Part shown: positions 19,753 through 29,088 of the stretch, one piece after another
Layout: each line of letters begins with the position of its first letter
Numbering within the stretch: the first letter of the stretch is position 1
DNA from: DATKRB01 sp963794215
Lineage (GTDB): Bacteria; Actinomycetota; Acidimicrobiia; Acidimicrobiales; RAAP-2
Assembly: GCA_963794215.1 (NCBI GenBank)
Contig: CAWCCQ010000002.1
Span: 124,001 to 188,000, forward strand
DNA: 64,000 nt
Direction of reading: 5' to 3'
Position numbers and translations under genes: made by a program
Notes under the pieces: model-generated
What the model saw: the letters and a program-made list of their open reading frames with translations, nothing else
The model's database searches: none
What the model was told of the DNA's origin: nothing

Positions 19753-19917
19753 TCAGGGCCGGCCGATTTGGAAGGCCAGAGCGCAGATCATCGTCACGGC
19801 GAACACGATCGCCAAAAACGTCACGATCCACTCGATGATGTCGGACGGGTCGTGCGGATGGTGATGCTCGTCGGGGTTCCCCACCGCTACCCCGAACCGG
19901 TGCTTGCTCGCTAACAC
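19753..19917 (-). CDS. Small single-pass membrane protein
   Basis: 54 residues: a His-rich cytosolic start (DEHHHPHDPSD) and one helix IIEWIVTFLAIVFAVTMICALAF. GTG at 19917 has a strong AGGGGGG eight bases upstream, which decides the call. Function unknown. Confidence 0.6.
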   Translation of the reverse strand: MLASKHRFGVAVGNPDEHHHPHDPSDIIEWIVTFLAIVFAVTMICALAFQIGRP

Positions 19918-20024
19918 TCGACCCCCCCTTTCTGGGTCAACTAGCGCCATCGTAGGGGAAGCGACGTCGAGTCGCCGCGGTGCTCGCCCAGGAGCCGAAG
20001 GAGCGGCGGCGCTAGCAATCCTGC

Positions 20025-20045
20025 GCCGCCGCCGCCGCCGCCGCC
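20025..20045. repeat. GCC trinucleotide microsatellite
   Basis: Seven GCC units in a row in the non-coding gap after the giant surface-protein gene. Length may vary by slippage. Confidence 0.8.
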
Positions 20046-20069
20046 ATCTGCCAGACGGGCCAGATGGCG
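20042..20069 (-). terminator. Probable hairpin terminator of the surface-protein gene
   Basis: CGCCATCTG and CAGATGGCG form a perfect 9-bp stem around a 10-base loop, about 16 bases past the stop at 20085. No U-tract follows, as is common in high-GC actinobacteria. Confidence 0.55.
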
Positions 20070-20084
20070 CCGAACGCAGCCCGC

Positions 20085-23000
20085 TCAGGTCTTGACGGTC
20101 AGCGTGAATGTCCACGTGCCGGCGTCACCGAAGGTGTCGCTGTCGGTGCCGGTAGCGACGTAGCTCCCGGCTCCGAGTGTGGCGGGAGCCGAGACTGCAC
20201 CAGTGGACGACACGGTCAATCCAGGGGAGCTGACCACGTTGGCGTAGACGATCGTGCCGTGCGAGCCCGACGAGGTCAGCTGGCCGCTGTACGCCGTACC
20301 TTTGGTGGTCGACGCCGTCTTGGGAGCGCCCTGGGCGATCTTCCCGACCTTGACGGTCAGCGTGAAGGTCCACGTGCCGGTGTCACCGAACGTATCGCCT
20401 ACGGTGCCAGTGGCGGTGTAGGTCCCTGCGACCAAGGTAGCTGGAGCCGACACGGCACCGGTGGTCGACACCGTCAACGACGGCGAGCCGGTCGACTGGG
20501 TGTAGCTGACCGTGCCGTGCGAGCCGTTGGCCGCGAGCTGGTGAGAGTAGCCGGCGTCGGTCGCGATCGACGCGGTCTTGGGAGCGCCCTGGGCGATCTT
20601 CCCGACCTTGACGGTCAGCGTGAAGGTCCACGTGCCGGTGTCACCGAACGTATCGCCTACGGTGCCAGTGGCGGTGTAGGTCCCTGCGACCAAGGTAGCT
20701 GGAGCCGACACGGCACCGGTGGTCGACACCGTCAACGACGGCGAGCCGGTCGACTGGGTGTAGCTGACCGTGCCGTGCGAGCCGTTGGCCGCGAGCTGGT
20801 GAGAGTAGCCGGCGTCGGTGGCGATCGACGCGGTCTTGGGGTTCGCCTGGGTCAGGGTGCCCGCGGTCACCGTCAATGTGAAGGTCCACGTGCCGGTGTC
20901 ACCTGAGGTGTCCTTGACCGTGCCGGTGGCCGTGTACATGCCTGCCACCAGAGTCGCGGGGGCCGACACGGCACCGGTGGTCGACACCGTCAACGACAGC
21001 GAGCCGGTCGTCTGGGAGTAGCTGACCGTGCCGTGCGAGCCCGACACTGCGAGCTTGGTCGTAAAGGCCTTTCCTGCTGTGGTCGTGCCCGAAGTCGGTG
21101 AGCCCTGGGTAATCGCCCCCGCACCGACCGTCAACGTGAAGGCCCATGTGCCGGTGTCCCCGTACGTGTCGCTGACCGTCCCGGTGGCGGTGTACGTCCC
21201 GGTCCCCAACGTGGCGAGGTCCGTGACAGCGCCCGTAGCGGAAACCGCAAGTGAGGGCGAGCCTGCCGTCTCGGTGTAGCTGACCGTGCCGTGCGATCCG
21301 GTAACGGTGAGCTGACCGGAGAAGGCTTTACCACTGGTGGTCGTACCCGAAGTCGGGCTCGCCTGGGTGAGCGCCGTGGCATTGACCGTCAACGTGTAGC
21401 TCCACGTCCCGGTGTCACCCAACGCGTCGACGTCGGTTCCCGTGGCGGCGTAGGGGCCCGCAACCAAGGTGGCTGGGGCCGAGACCGCACCGGTGGTGGA
21501 GACGCTAAGCGAGGGCGAACCGGTCGTCTGGGTGTACACAACGGCGCCGTTGTTCCCCGTGACGCTCAGCTGGTCGGCAAAGGCACTCCCGGTGGTGGTT
21601 GTACCTGCAGTCGGGCTCACCTGGGTGAGGGTCGAGTCGTTGACCGTCAACGTGTAGCTCCACGTCCCGGTGTCACCCAACGCGTCGACGTCGGTTCCCG
21701 TGGCGGCGTAGGGGCCCGCAACCAAGGTGGCTGGGGCGGAGACCGCACCGGTGGTGGAGACGCTGAGCGAGGGCGAACCGGTCGTCTGGGTGTACACAAC
21801 GGCGCCGATGTTCCCCGTGACGCTCAGCTGGTCAGCCAGTGGGGAGCCGGTCGGGATCGACGCCGAAGTGTCGCCGCTCTGGGTGAGCGCCGTGGCATTG
21901 ACCGTCAACGTGTAGCTCCACGTCCCGGTGTCACCCAACGCGTCGACGTCGGTTCCCGTGGCGGTGTAGGGGCCCGCTACCAAGGTGGCTGGGGCCGAGA
22001 CCGCACCGGTGGTGGAGACGCTGAGCGAGGGCGAACCGGTCGTCTGGGTGTAGACGATGGTGCCGTTGTTTCCCGTGACGTTCAGCTGATCCGTGAAGGC
22101 ACTGCCGGTGGTGGTTGTACCTGCAGTCGGGCTCACCTGGGTGAGGGTCGTCGCGCTGACCGTCACCGTGTAGGTCCACGTCCCGGTGACACCCAACGCG
22201 TCGACGTCGGTTCCCGTGGCGGTGTAGGGGCCCGCTACCAAGGTGGCTGGGGCCGAGACCGCACCGGTGGTGGAGACGCTGAGCGAGGGCGAACCGGTCG
22301 TCTGGGTGTAGACGACGGTGCCGTTGTTTCCGGTGACGTTCAGCTGATCCGTGAAGGCACTGCCGGTGGTGGTTGTACCTGCAGTCGGGCTCACCTGGGT
22401 GAGGGTCGGCACCACAGACGGGGTCGCGATCGTCGTGCTCGCGCCGGCGCCGAGTGTCTCCCACCCCGAGAGCGTGCCGCCATAGGGGGTCCCGAAGGCA
22501 GTGCCGTTGACCGTCGACCCGCTCGGGGCGGTGATCGGCACGGTGACCGGGCTGGTCCCGTTGTTGGTCACGGTGATCTGTCCGCCCGACTCGGTCGCGC
22601 TGACGGTGCCAGCGGCCTGAGCCTTGGCCCACGCTGCCTGCTCAGCGATGACCGTGGACTGACTGGTGCTGTTGGGCTGCGCCGCATCAGTGGTCACTAC
22701 GAAGGGCGCGGCGGCCGTGTACCAGCTGTTGTATTGACCGAGGATGTCGCTCAACAGGTCGAGAAGCGTGGAGTCGGTTCCCGACGGCGACCCGGCGTCG
22801 GTGGTGCCGGCACCGATCAGGTTCGTCTGGTGGGCGTAGCCAACCCTGGGGTTGTTGTCGAGCATGTGGGTGAGCTCAATATGCGACTCGGAGGCCAGAA
22901 TGGACGCTTCGGTCGCCGGGGTGGTGATGCACGTGGTCGAGCTCGTGTTGCCCGCGCAATGCCCGGTCTCCCCCGCGGCGATCGTGGTGCCCGTCGAGGC

Positions 23001-25065
23001 ATAGAGGGTGTTGTACTCGTTAATCTCGTCGACCCATGTGGGGGCGTTGTAGTAGATGTTCGAGGGATAGCGTGGCGCCGAGTTGGCCGTCGTGCTCAAC
23101 GCCGGGGTCACCGACGAGTCGATGCCGTTGATCGTGTACGACGCAGGCTGGCGCGATCCGTCGGCAGCGAAGGTGGTGATGCCCATGTCGGCGAAGGCCG
23201 CCCCGATGTTCGGGCTCTCGAGACCTGAATGCTCGCCGGTCACGATCGCGCTGGGCGTGAAGTTAGTGAGCCCGTTGTTGGCGGCGAAGGCGTCGTCCAG
23301 GCCGATCTCGGCGTCGATGGAGGAGTCGGCGGATGGTGTGGCCGCGCCCGAGCTGACGGGGAACCAGCTTCCGGTCGCCGACGAGCAGTCGATGCCCGGG
23401 TCGGTCGCTGTTGGGAAGCTGTCGTTGGAGGACGGCTCGTCGCCCGGGGCAGTGGTCCCGGTGTCGGTGAAGCTGTAGGTGGGCTGGGACCCGTTCTCGG
23501 GCACCTGGCCGACCAGACCGAAGGGCCCCGCCGAGCTCGTGGAGCGGTAGATGTTGTAGCCCCAGAACCCGGTACCGCCACTGAACTCCGACTCGAGAGT
23601 GGCTAGCGTGGGGCCGTTGCCCGCGGCCCCCGACCCGTTGGTGGCGTCAGGCCAGCTGACGGTGACTTCGCCCGTCGTCCCCACCACGATGCTGAGCGGT
23701 ATCGAGGGCTCGGACTCGCCATAGGCAGTCGCCGCGGTCACCTCGTAGTAGTAGGTGCCCGGGGCCAGCGTTCCCGCGGTGGCGTCGGTGGTGATGCCCG
23801 AGGTGGGCTGGGGGATCCACACGGTGCAGCCCAAGAACGCATGGCTCCAGGTGTGGGTGATCCAGTCGAAGTCGCTCTGATCGGCGAGGAGGGCGTTCAC
23901 GAAGGCGGCATCATCGGGATACGTGGAGTCCGCGGCGAACCCGGGGTCGGTGTAGGTGGTGCCGTTCACTGTCGTCGAGCCGGTGCAGTCTGCAGCAGAT
24001 GGCGTGGGGGCGGTGCAGGCTCCGATCCCATTGAACGCCAGTTCTAGGTCGAAGCCGTTGGCCTTCTCCCACGCGGCCACGCCCGCCACATCGGCGGCGG
24101 ACATCTGGACATCGAGAGGCGTGTCGGCCGGGTTGTTGGCCACCCCCGCCGGGCAGGTGTAGTCAGACGGATCCTCGGCACCGGGGGTGCACTGGTACTG
24201 GGTGCTCCACTGGTTGTCCGAGATGAAGACGTCGTCGACGTCCTGGCCGATGTAGTTGCGGTACAGGCCCAGATGCGTACCGCCGGTCACCCAGTCGATG
24301 AGCGCGGGACCCAAGATGAGCCACTGGAGCTGGCTTGAGTTGTAATCGAAGCCGATGGTGAGCTCGCTCACTCCGGCTTGGGGGTCGCTCGGATTCTTGT
24401 GCGGCTGTCGGGTGTTGGTAGACGCCCATGAGCACGTTGCCAGCCGCGTCGTCGAGGAGCGGGGTCTCGGTCGCTCCGGCGGGCAGCGGCGAGACCACGG
24501 TCGCCGGGTAACCGTAGGTGCCGGTGTCGATCGGGACGGGCCCCTTGAGAGAGGGGAACGCGGCCAGCCCCGCAGTGGTGAGGGTGGCGGTCGTGCCCGA
24601 GACGCCGGCGAGGTTGCTCGGATCGGTACTCGACATACCGACCCAGACCAGTCCCTGATTGCCCGCCGGGTAGGCGTCGGCGTCGATCTGACGCACGTTG
24701 AACGTCGACTCGTAGTCGAACAGCGCCGTCAGCTGGCCGGCGGCGAAGGCGTCGGGCGTGCTGGCGATGATCACCGCGTTGAAGAGCCCGTGCGTCGCGT
24801 CACTCGGGTCGGTCAGCGCGGGCAGGGCGATGGTCTCCGCGCCATAGCTGCCGCCTGTATCAACCTCGGTGTACGCCACGCCCTCATTGGCGAGCGTGGC
24901 CGCCCAGGCCGCCGTGGTCGGGTCGGAGCTGCCGGCGCCGACGAGGAGGACCCGTAGGTCGGTGGACGACGTGGCAGCCGATGCTTGGCCGGCGATGCCC
25001 ACTCCGCCGTAGAGGGCGCCAACGAGCGCGATGGTTGCCAGGATCGCCTTGAATCTATGCGACAC
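20085..25065 (-). CDS. Secreted Agd3-like deacetylase with FN3 insertion and nine Ig-like repeats (one frameshift)
   Basis: About 1,660 residues if one indel near 24380 is bridged. Order: signal peptide ending AGQASA-A (GTG 25065, AAGAAGGGG upstream); a DLRVLLVGAGSS... Rossmann-like region resembling the CBM87 domain of Aspergillus Agd3; a deacetylase with QDVDDVFISDN (catalytic/metal Asp pair) and THTWSHAF (HxxxH metal site); an FN3 domain (GTYYYEVTAATAYGESEP... GYNIYRSTSSAG) inserted after the HxxxH; the deacetylase end with HIELTHMLDNNPRVGYAHQTNL; then nine 86-residue Ig-like repeats. Agd3 (CE18) removes acetyl groups from galactosaminogalactan. Here it would act on an extracellular aminosugar polymer. 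The fungal comparison is from memory, not a search. The frameshift separates the first 240 residues from the rest. Confidence 0.75.
20088..22409 (-). repeat. Nine tandem 258-bp (86-residue) Ig-like repeats
   Basis: Each unit follows the pattern TQ-P(T)...G..F..QL.V.G..GTV.YTQTTGSPSLSVSTTGAVSAPATL and YTATGT...GTWTFTLTV, typical of bacterial Ig/He_PIG stalk domains. Units 7 and 8 (about 20347-20604 and 20605-20862) are almost identical in DNA, a sign of recent duplication and a likely slippage or assembly-collapse site. Units 1-4 form a second closely related group. Confidence 0.9.
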
Positions 25066-25717
25066 GGAATCCCCTTCTTGGCCATATAGGAGCCGGAGCT
25101 TTGAGCGGTGGCCCGACGTGCGATCTCCGCGCTCGGGGACCCAAATGTGCCCGCGTGCCGTCGTCCGCCATCAAATGGATGCTCAGCTGCATTCATCGGA
25201 GGTTGAAGTCCGCCGACAACCTCAGTCCCTGACAATAACGATCCAAGGCTGTCGCTTAATACCCTCTTTTTAGGGAGTATGTACCCTCGTGGCGCCCGGC
25301 CGTTTACGGTCCCTCGTAGGCGCGAACCCGCATGGCAACGGCCACCGGCATAGCCGGACTCCTCGACCGATCGTCGTGCGTTGGGCCGCCCGCGTCGCAT
25401 CGGCCACCGGCGATTGGCCATCTACCAGGCTCGTTACGACAACGGCGGGCGGCGACGCGGCCCCGCCATCGAATCCGAACGGTGCGCAAAAGCAAGGGGG
25501 CGGGGTCCCCAGCCCGAGGGTACAGGGGTCACATTTGGAGGGTTGGCCGTGATCTTATCAAGGGTGAACTGGACAAAGAGTCTCTTTATTTATCCCCAAA
25601 CTGCAGGGTTCTGTTGCATCTCTAACTCTCTTACATTGACCTTGCATCACTGCTTGCTGGCTGGGACAGACAGAAGCCATTCCTCGCGTCCAACGGCGGA
25701 CCACATGTCTTCGGATA
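25066..25717. other. Divergent regulatory region between deacetylase and PelF-like genes
   Basis: 652 bases with no convincing gene. On the deacetylase side there is a hairpin at 25199-25223 (GAGGTTG/CAACCTC) and an AT-rich imperfect palindrome at about 25259-25284 (TACCCTC...GGGAGTA). On the PelF side, an AT-rich island at 25570-25660 holds a perfect inverted repeat AAAGAG-T-CTCTTT (25575-25587), a candidate operator. I could not recognise a known riboswitch. Confidence 0.55.
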
Positions 25718-27449
25718 GTGGCGCGCATCTCGGAGGGCACGGGACCCAGCGCAAGGAACCCGGTGACCCTCTTCCACCCGATCGACAGCGAGCAGGCAAC
25801 CGACCTCACGGTCCTGACCGGCGGCATTCCCGGATTCGTGGAGCGCCCGACGCTTGCCAGCGCTCCACGGATCCCGACGCCCAAACACGCGCGATCACCT
25901 GTCGAGTACTTCGACGGCGCGCTGCACGTGGCCATGATCACCGAGGGGACCTATCCCTACTACCGCGGCGGCGTGAGCGTCTGGTGCGACCAAGTGGTGC
26001 GCCTGCTGGCCGACCACCGCTTCTCGATACACGCGCTGGTCGCAACGGGCGACGAGCCGCTCGCCTGGTCGCTGCCCCCCAACGTGACCGACGTGGTGGC
26101 CGTGCCGCTCTGGGCTCCAGGGGCTCCACCGTCCTCGCGCGCCCGCAAACGCCGGTCCGCTGTCTCGGCCATGGCCCCGCTGCTCGCCCGGCTCTTCGGG
26201 CTGCTCTGTGCGGAGGGGTCCGCCCCGGGGGCCTTCGGGGCCTGCCTGCTCGAGCTGGTCGAGCCGGCCCGCTCGGGTGCCCTGGCTCGGGGCTTTGCCA
26301 CCCCTGAGGCGGTCGAGCTCATGTTGGGCGCCATGGGCGGGGCGCCGTCGGGTCGGGGCGAGGCCATTCCCGCTCCGACCGTGCGCGACGCGCTCGAAGC
26401 CTTGGTGCTCGTCGAGCACTTCTTGCGGCCGTTGGGCTCGCCGGTGCCCGACGCCGAGCTCTGCCACTGTGTATCGGGTGGGCTCGGCGCCCTGCCCGCC
26501 CTCGTGGCCAAGGCCGAGGCGGGGACCCCGTTCTTGCTGGGCGAGCACGGCTTGTACCTGCGTGAGCGGCTCTTGGCCTACCCGCCCGGGTCGCTCCCCC
26601 ACCACGTGCGGGCCCTCGTGCTGCGCTTCTTTGCCCGCCTGACCGAGGCCGCCTACGAGGGGGCCGATCTCATCGTGCCGGTGTGCAACTACAACCGTCT
26701 CTGGGAGCAGGCGAGCGGGGCCGAGGGGCTCAAGATCCGTCCGGTCTACAACGGGGTAGAGCCCGACCAGTTCCCCCCGCCCCCACCCGAGCCGACCACC
26801 CCGAGCCTGGTCTGGCTGGGGCGGATCGACGAGATCAAAGACGTCGAGACCCTGCTGCGGGCCTTCGCCCTCGTCCGCACCGTGGTGCCGGCGGCCACCT
26901 TGGACATCTACGGGCCCGACGGGGAGCCCGAGTACGCCCAGTGGTGCCGCACCCTGGCCCAGCAGCTCGGGGTGGAGGACGCCGCTCGCTTCTGCGGGAA
27001 GAGTCGCCCCCGAACAACTGGCCGACACCTACCAACAGGGCCAGGTGGTCCTGCTCACCAGTATCTCTGAGGGTTTCCCCTTCGCCGTTCTCGAGGCCAT
27101 GGCCTCGGGGCGCCCCGTGATCGCCACCGACGTGGGCGGCGTGCGCGAAGCCGTCGGGGAGGACCTCGAGGCTGGCGGCGTCCTGGTGGCGCCGAGGAGC
27201 CCCGAGGCAGTGGCCGACGCCTGCATCGAGATGCTGGGTGACGAAGAGCGCCGATTATCGCTGGGCCGGGCGGCACGCATCCGCGTGCTCGAAAGGTTCA
27301 CCCTCCTCAAGAGCATGGACGGCTATCGCAACGCCTACGCCGACATCGTGGTGCAGACCCCCATGGCGACACCGATCGTGCTGCGCGGTCACACCAGCGG
27401 GATCGACGAAGACTCGGCGGACCTCGATCGCGCCATGGCTAGCCTCTAA
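25718..27449 (+). CDS. GT4 glycosyltransferase, PelF-like (one frameshift)
   Basis: About 576 residues if one indel near 27005-27015 is bridged. Family marks: MITEGTYPYYRGGVSVWCDQVV (PelF N-terminal motif), TPFLLGEHGLYLRERLLAYP (very characteristic of PelF), VCNYNRLWEQ, VYNGVEPDQF, LVWLGRIDEIKDVETLLRAF, and in the second frame SISEGFPFAVLEAMASGRPVIATDVGG (donor nucleotide site). The joining segment VAPEQLADTYQQGQVVLLT appears in the shifted frame across 27005-27055. PelF polymerises UDP-GalNAc/GlcNAc in Pel synthesis; fungal Gt4c is related in role. Divergent from the deacetylase and upstream of the GH114 gene. Confidence 0.8.
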
Positions 27450-27765
27450 GACTGCGCGGCGGGTCGGGGCTTCAGTCCATCTACCGCGCCCGAGAGTCCG
27501 GGCCAAGCTGACAACGCGGTTGCCGTTGAGTGGCGGTCCGGGTGCATGGCACCGACCTCGGCCCCGAGCCCGTTGACATCCCCGGGCCGCTCGTTACGAT
27601 GACCAAAAGGTTGGGACGCCACGGCGGAGGCGAATCCCGACCTCTTCGTGTCGGCATCGGCCGACGTCCGTCGACCTTCGAGATCGAAGGTAGCCAGCTA
27701 ACTGGCTCACTGGCCTCGGCGCGCCATCGCGCGCAACGAAGCCTCCTCGAGAAGGGGCACCTACG
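27450..27765. other. Non-coding gap before the GH114 gene
   Basis: 316 bases. No gene seen. The last 15 bases carry GAGAAGGGG, the ribosome site for the TTG start of the next gene. No clear promoter or terminator recognised. Confidence 0.5.
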
Positions 27766-28971
27766 TTGACCACGGGCACGTACTCGTACAAGAGCATCCT
27801 GGGCAAGGACCGACGCATCGCCGTTCTGCTCTGTCTCTCAGCCGCGCTCTCACTCACTGCAGCCGGCGTGGCAATTATCGGCTGGGGGCCGGGATCCGTC
27901 GGCGCTCGCGCCACGCTCCTCGCCAACCACCGATCGCTCGCGTCGGCTCGTCCGAGCGCGACCACAACGACGACCACCACCACAACGACGTCCTCGACCG
28001 GCAACGCAAAGCACCGGAAGGGGAACACGGGCTCGGGTGGGGCGGGCACGTCGGGGACCGCGCCGTCGAGCACATCGACCACGATGGCGGCCCGGGCCCC
28101 GACCACGACGGCACCGACGACCACAACGACGACCACAACGACGACCACAACGACGGCGCCCAAGAGCATCGTCACCGGCGGTGCGAGCAGCTGGTGGGCC
28201 CCGAGCGCATCGACCTCGGTGGCCTGGCAGTGGGAGCTCGACCATCCCCTGTCGGTCACGAGCTCGAGCGATCTCGGGTTGGGCGATACCACGGTGGGCG
28301 GGGCGGCAGCGCCCGCGCCGAGCATCTATGACATCGACGGCTTCGACAACGGGGCGGCGACGGTGGCCGCCCTGCACGCCCGGGGGGCCCACGTGATCTG
28401 TTACCTCGACGTGGGTACCTATGAGAACTGGCGGCCCGACGCTGCGTCGTTCCCCGCCGCCCTGCTCGGTGACTCCAACGGCTGGCCCGGCGAGCGGTGG
28501 CTCGACACCTCGCCGGCGGGGCCCGACTACGCCACCTTGCAGGCGATCATGACGGCGCGCTTCGAACTGTGCAAGAGCGAGGGCTACGACGCAGTCGAGC
28601 CCGACAACCTCGACGGATCGGAGAACACGACGGGGTTCTCGATCAGCACGGCCCAGGGTGACCAGTACGCCGAGTGGGTGGCCAACGAGGTGCACGCCTT
28701 GGGCATGGGGGTAGCCCAGAAGAACTTCGAGGACCAGTCCTCGGTGCTCGAGCCCTACTTCGACTTCGTGATCGAAGAGCAGTGCTTCCAGTACGACGAC
28801 TGCGCGGACCTTGCGCCCTACGTGGCCGCCCACAAGGCGGTGCTCGACGTCGAGTACTCCGACCAAGGGGCCAACCCCGCCACCTTCTGTCCGGTGGTGC
28901 GTGCCGATGGCCTGAGCGGGGTGGAGTTCGACACCGCCCTCGACGGCGCCGTGCGGGTGCCCTGCGCCTGA
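27766..28971 (+). CDS. Membrane-anchored GH114 endo-alpha-1,4-galactosaminidase-like protein
   Basis: 401 residues: short cytosolic start, one membrane anchor (IAVLLCLSAALSLTAAGVAI), a long Thr/Ser-rich linker with poly-Thr runs (about residues 65-140), then a GH114 (TM1410-like barrel) domain. Seen: PAPSIYDIDGFDN, HVICYLDVGTYENWRPDA and GYDAVEPDNLDG, where the family acidic residues sit; AQKNFEDQ and IEEQCFQYDDC follow. GH114 includes fungal Ega3 and the PelA hydrolase domain, which cut galactosamine-containing polymers. TTG start chosen for GAGAAGGGG upstream. Lies behind the PelF-like gene. Confidence 0.85.
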   Translation: MTTGTYSYKSILGKDRRIAVLLCLSAALSLTAAGVAIIGWGPGSVGARATLLANHRSLASARPSATTTTTTTTTTSSTGNAKHRKGNTGSGGAGTSGTAPSSTSTTMAARAPTTTAPTTTTTTTTTTTTTAPKSIVTGGASSWWAPSASTSVAWQWELDHPLSVTSSSDLGLGDTTVGGAAAPAPSIYDIDGFDNGAATVAALHARGAHVICYLDVGTYENWRPDAASFPAALLGDSNGWPGERWLDTSPAGPDYATLQAIMTARFELCKSEGYDAVEPDNLDGSENTTGFSISTAQGDQYAEWVANEVHALGMGVAQKNFEDQSSVLEPYFDFVIEEQCFQYDDCADLAPYVAAHKAVLDVEYSDQGANPATFCPVVRADGLSGVEFDTALDGAVRVPCA

Positions 28972-29088
28972 GCACCTGCGGTGCTGTGGCAAGCGGAGCG
29001 CGAATCGGCAGCGCGGTGGGCCAATTGAGGCGGGGTCGGGGTCGGATATCCCGCTTCACCTGCCCGTTCACCACTAGGGTAGTCCACC

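Noticed and set aside
20085..22409. Regular repeats as a possible CRISPR array
   Set aside because: The period is 258 bases, the repeats are in frame and code for 86-residue Ig-like units; no short repeats with unique spacers.
21291..23228. Long plus-strand open frame across the repeats
   Set aside because: It mirrors the repeat protein on the other strand, is Gly/Arg-rich without domains and has no ribosome site.
25066..25300. c-di-GMP or c-di-AMP riboswitch before the surface protein
   Set aside because: Only one simple hairpin and an AT-rich palindrome are seen; the conserved cores of these riboswitches are missing.
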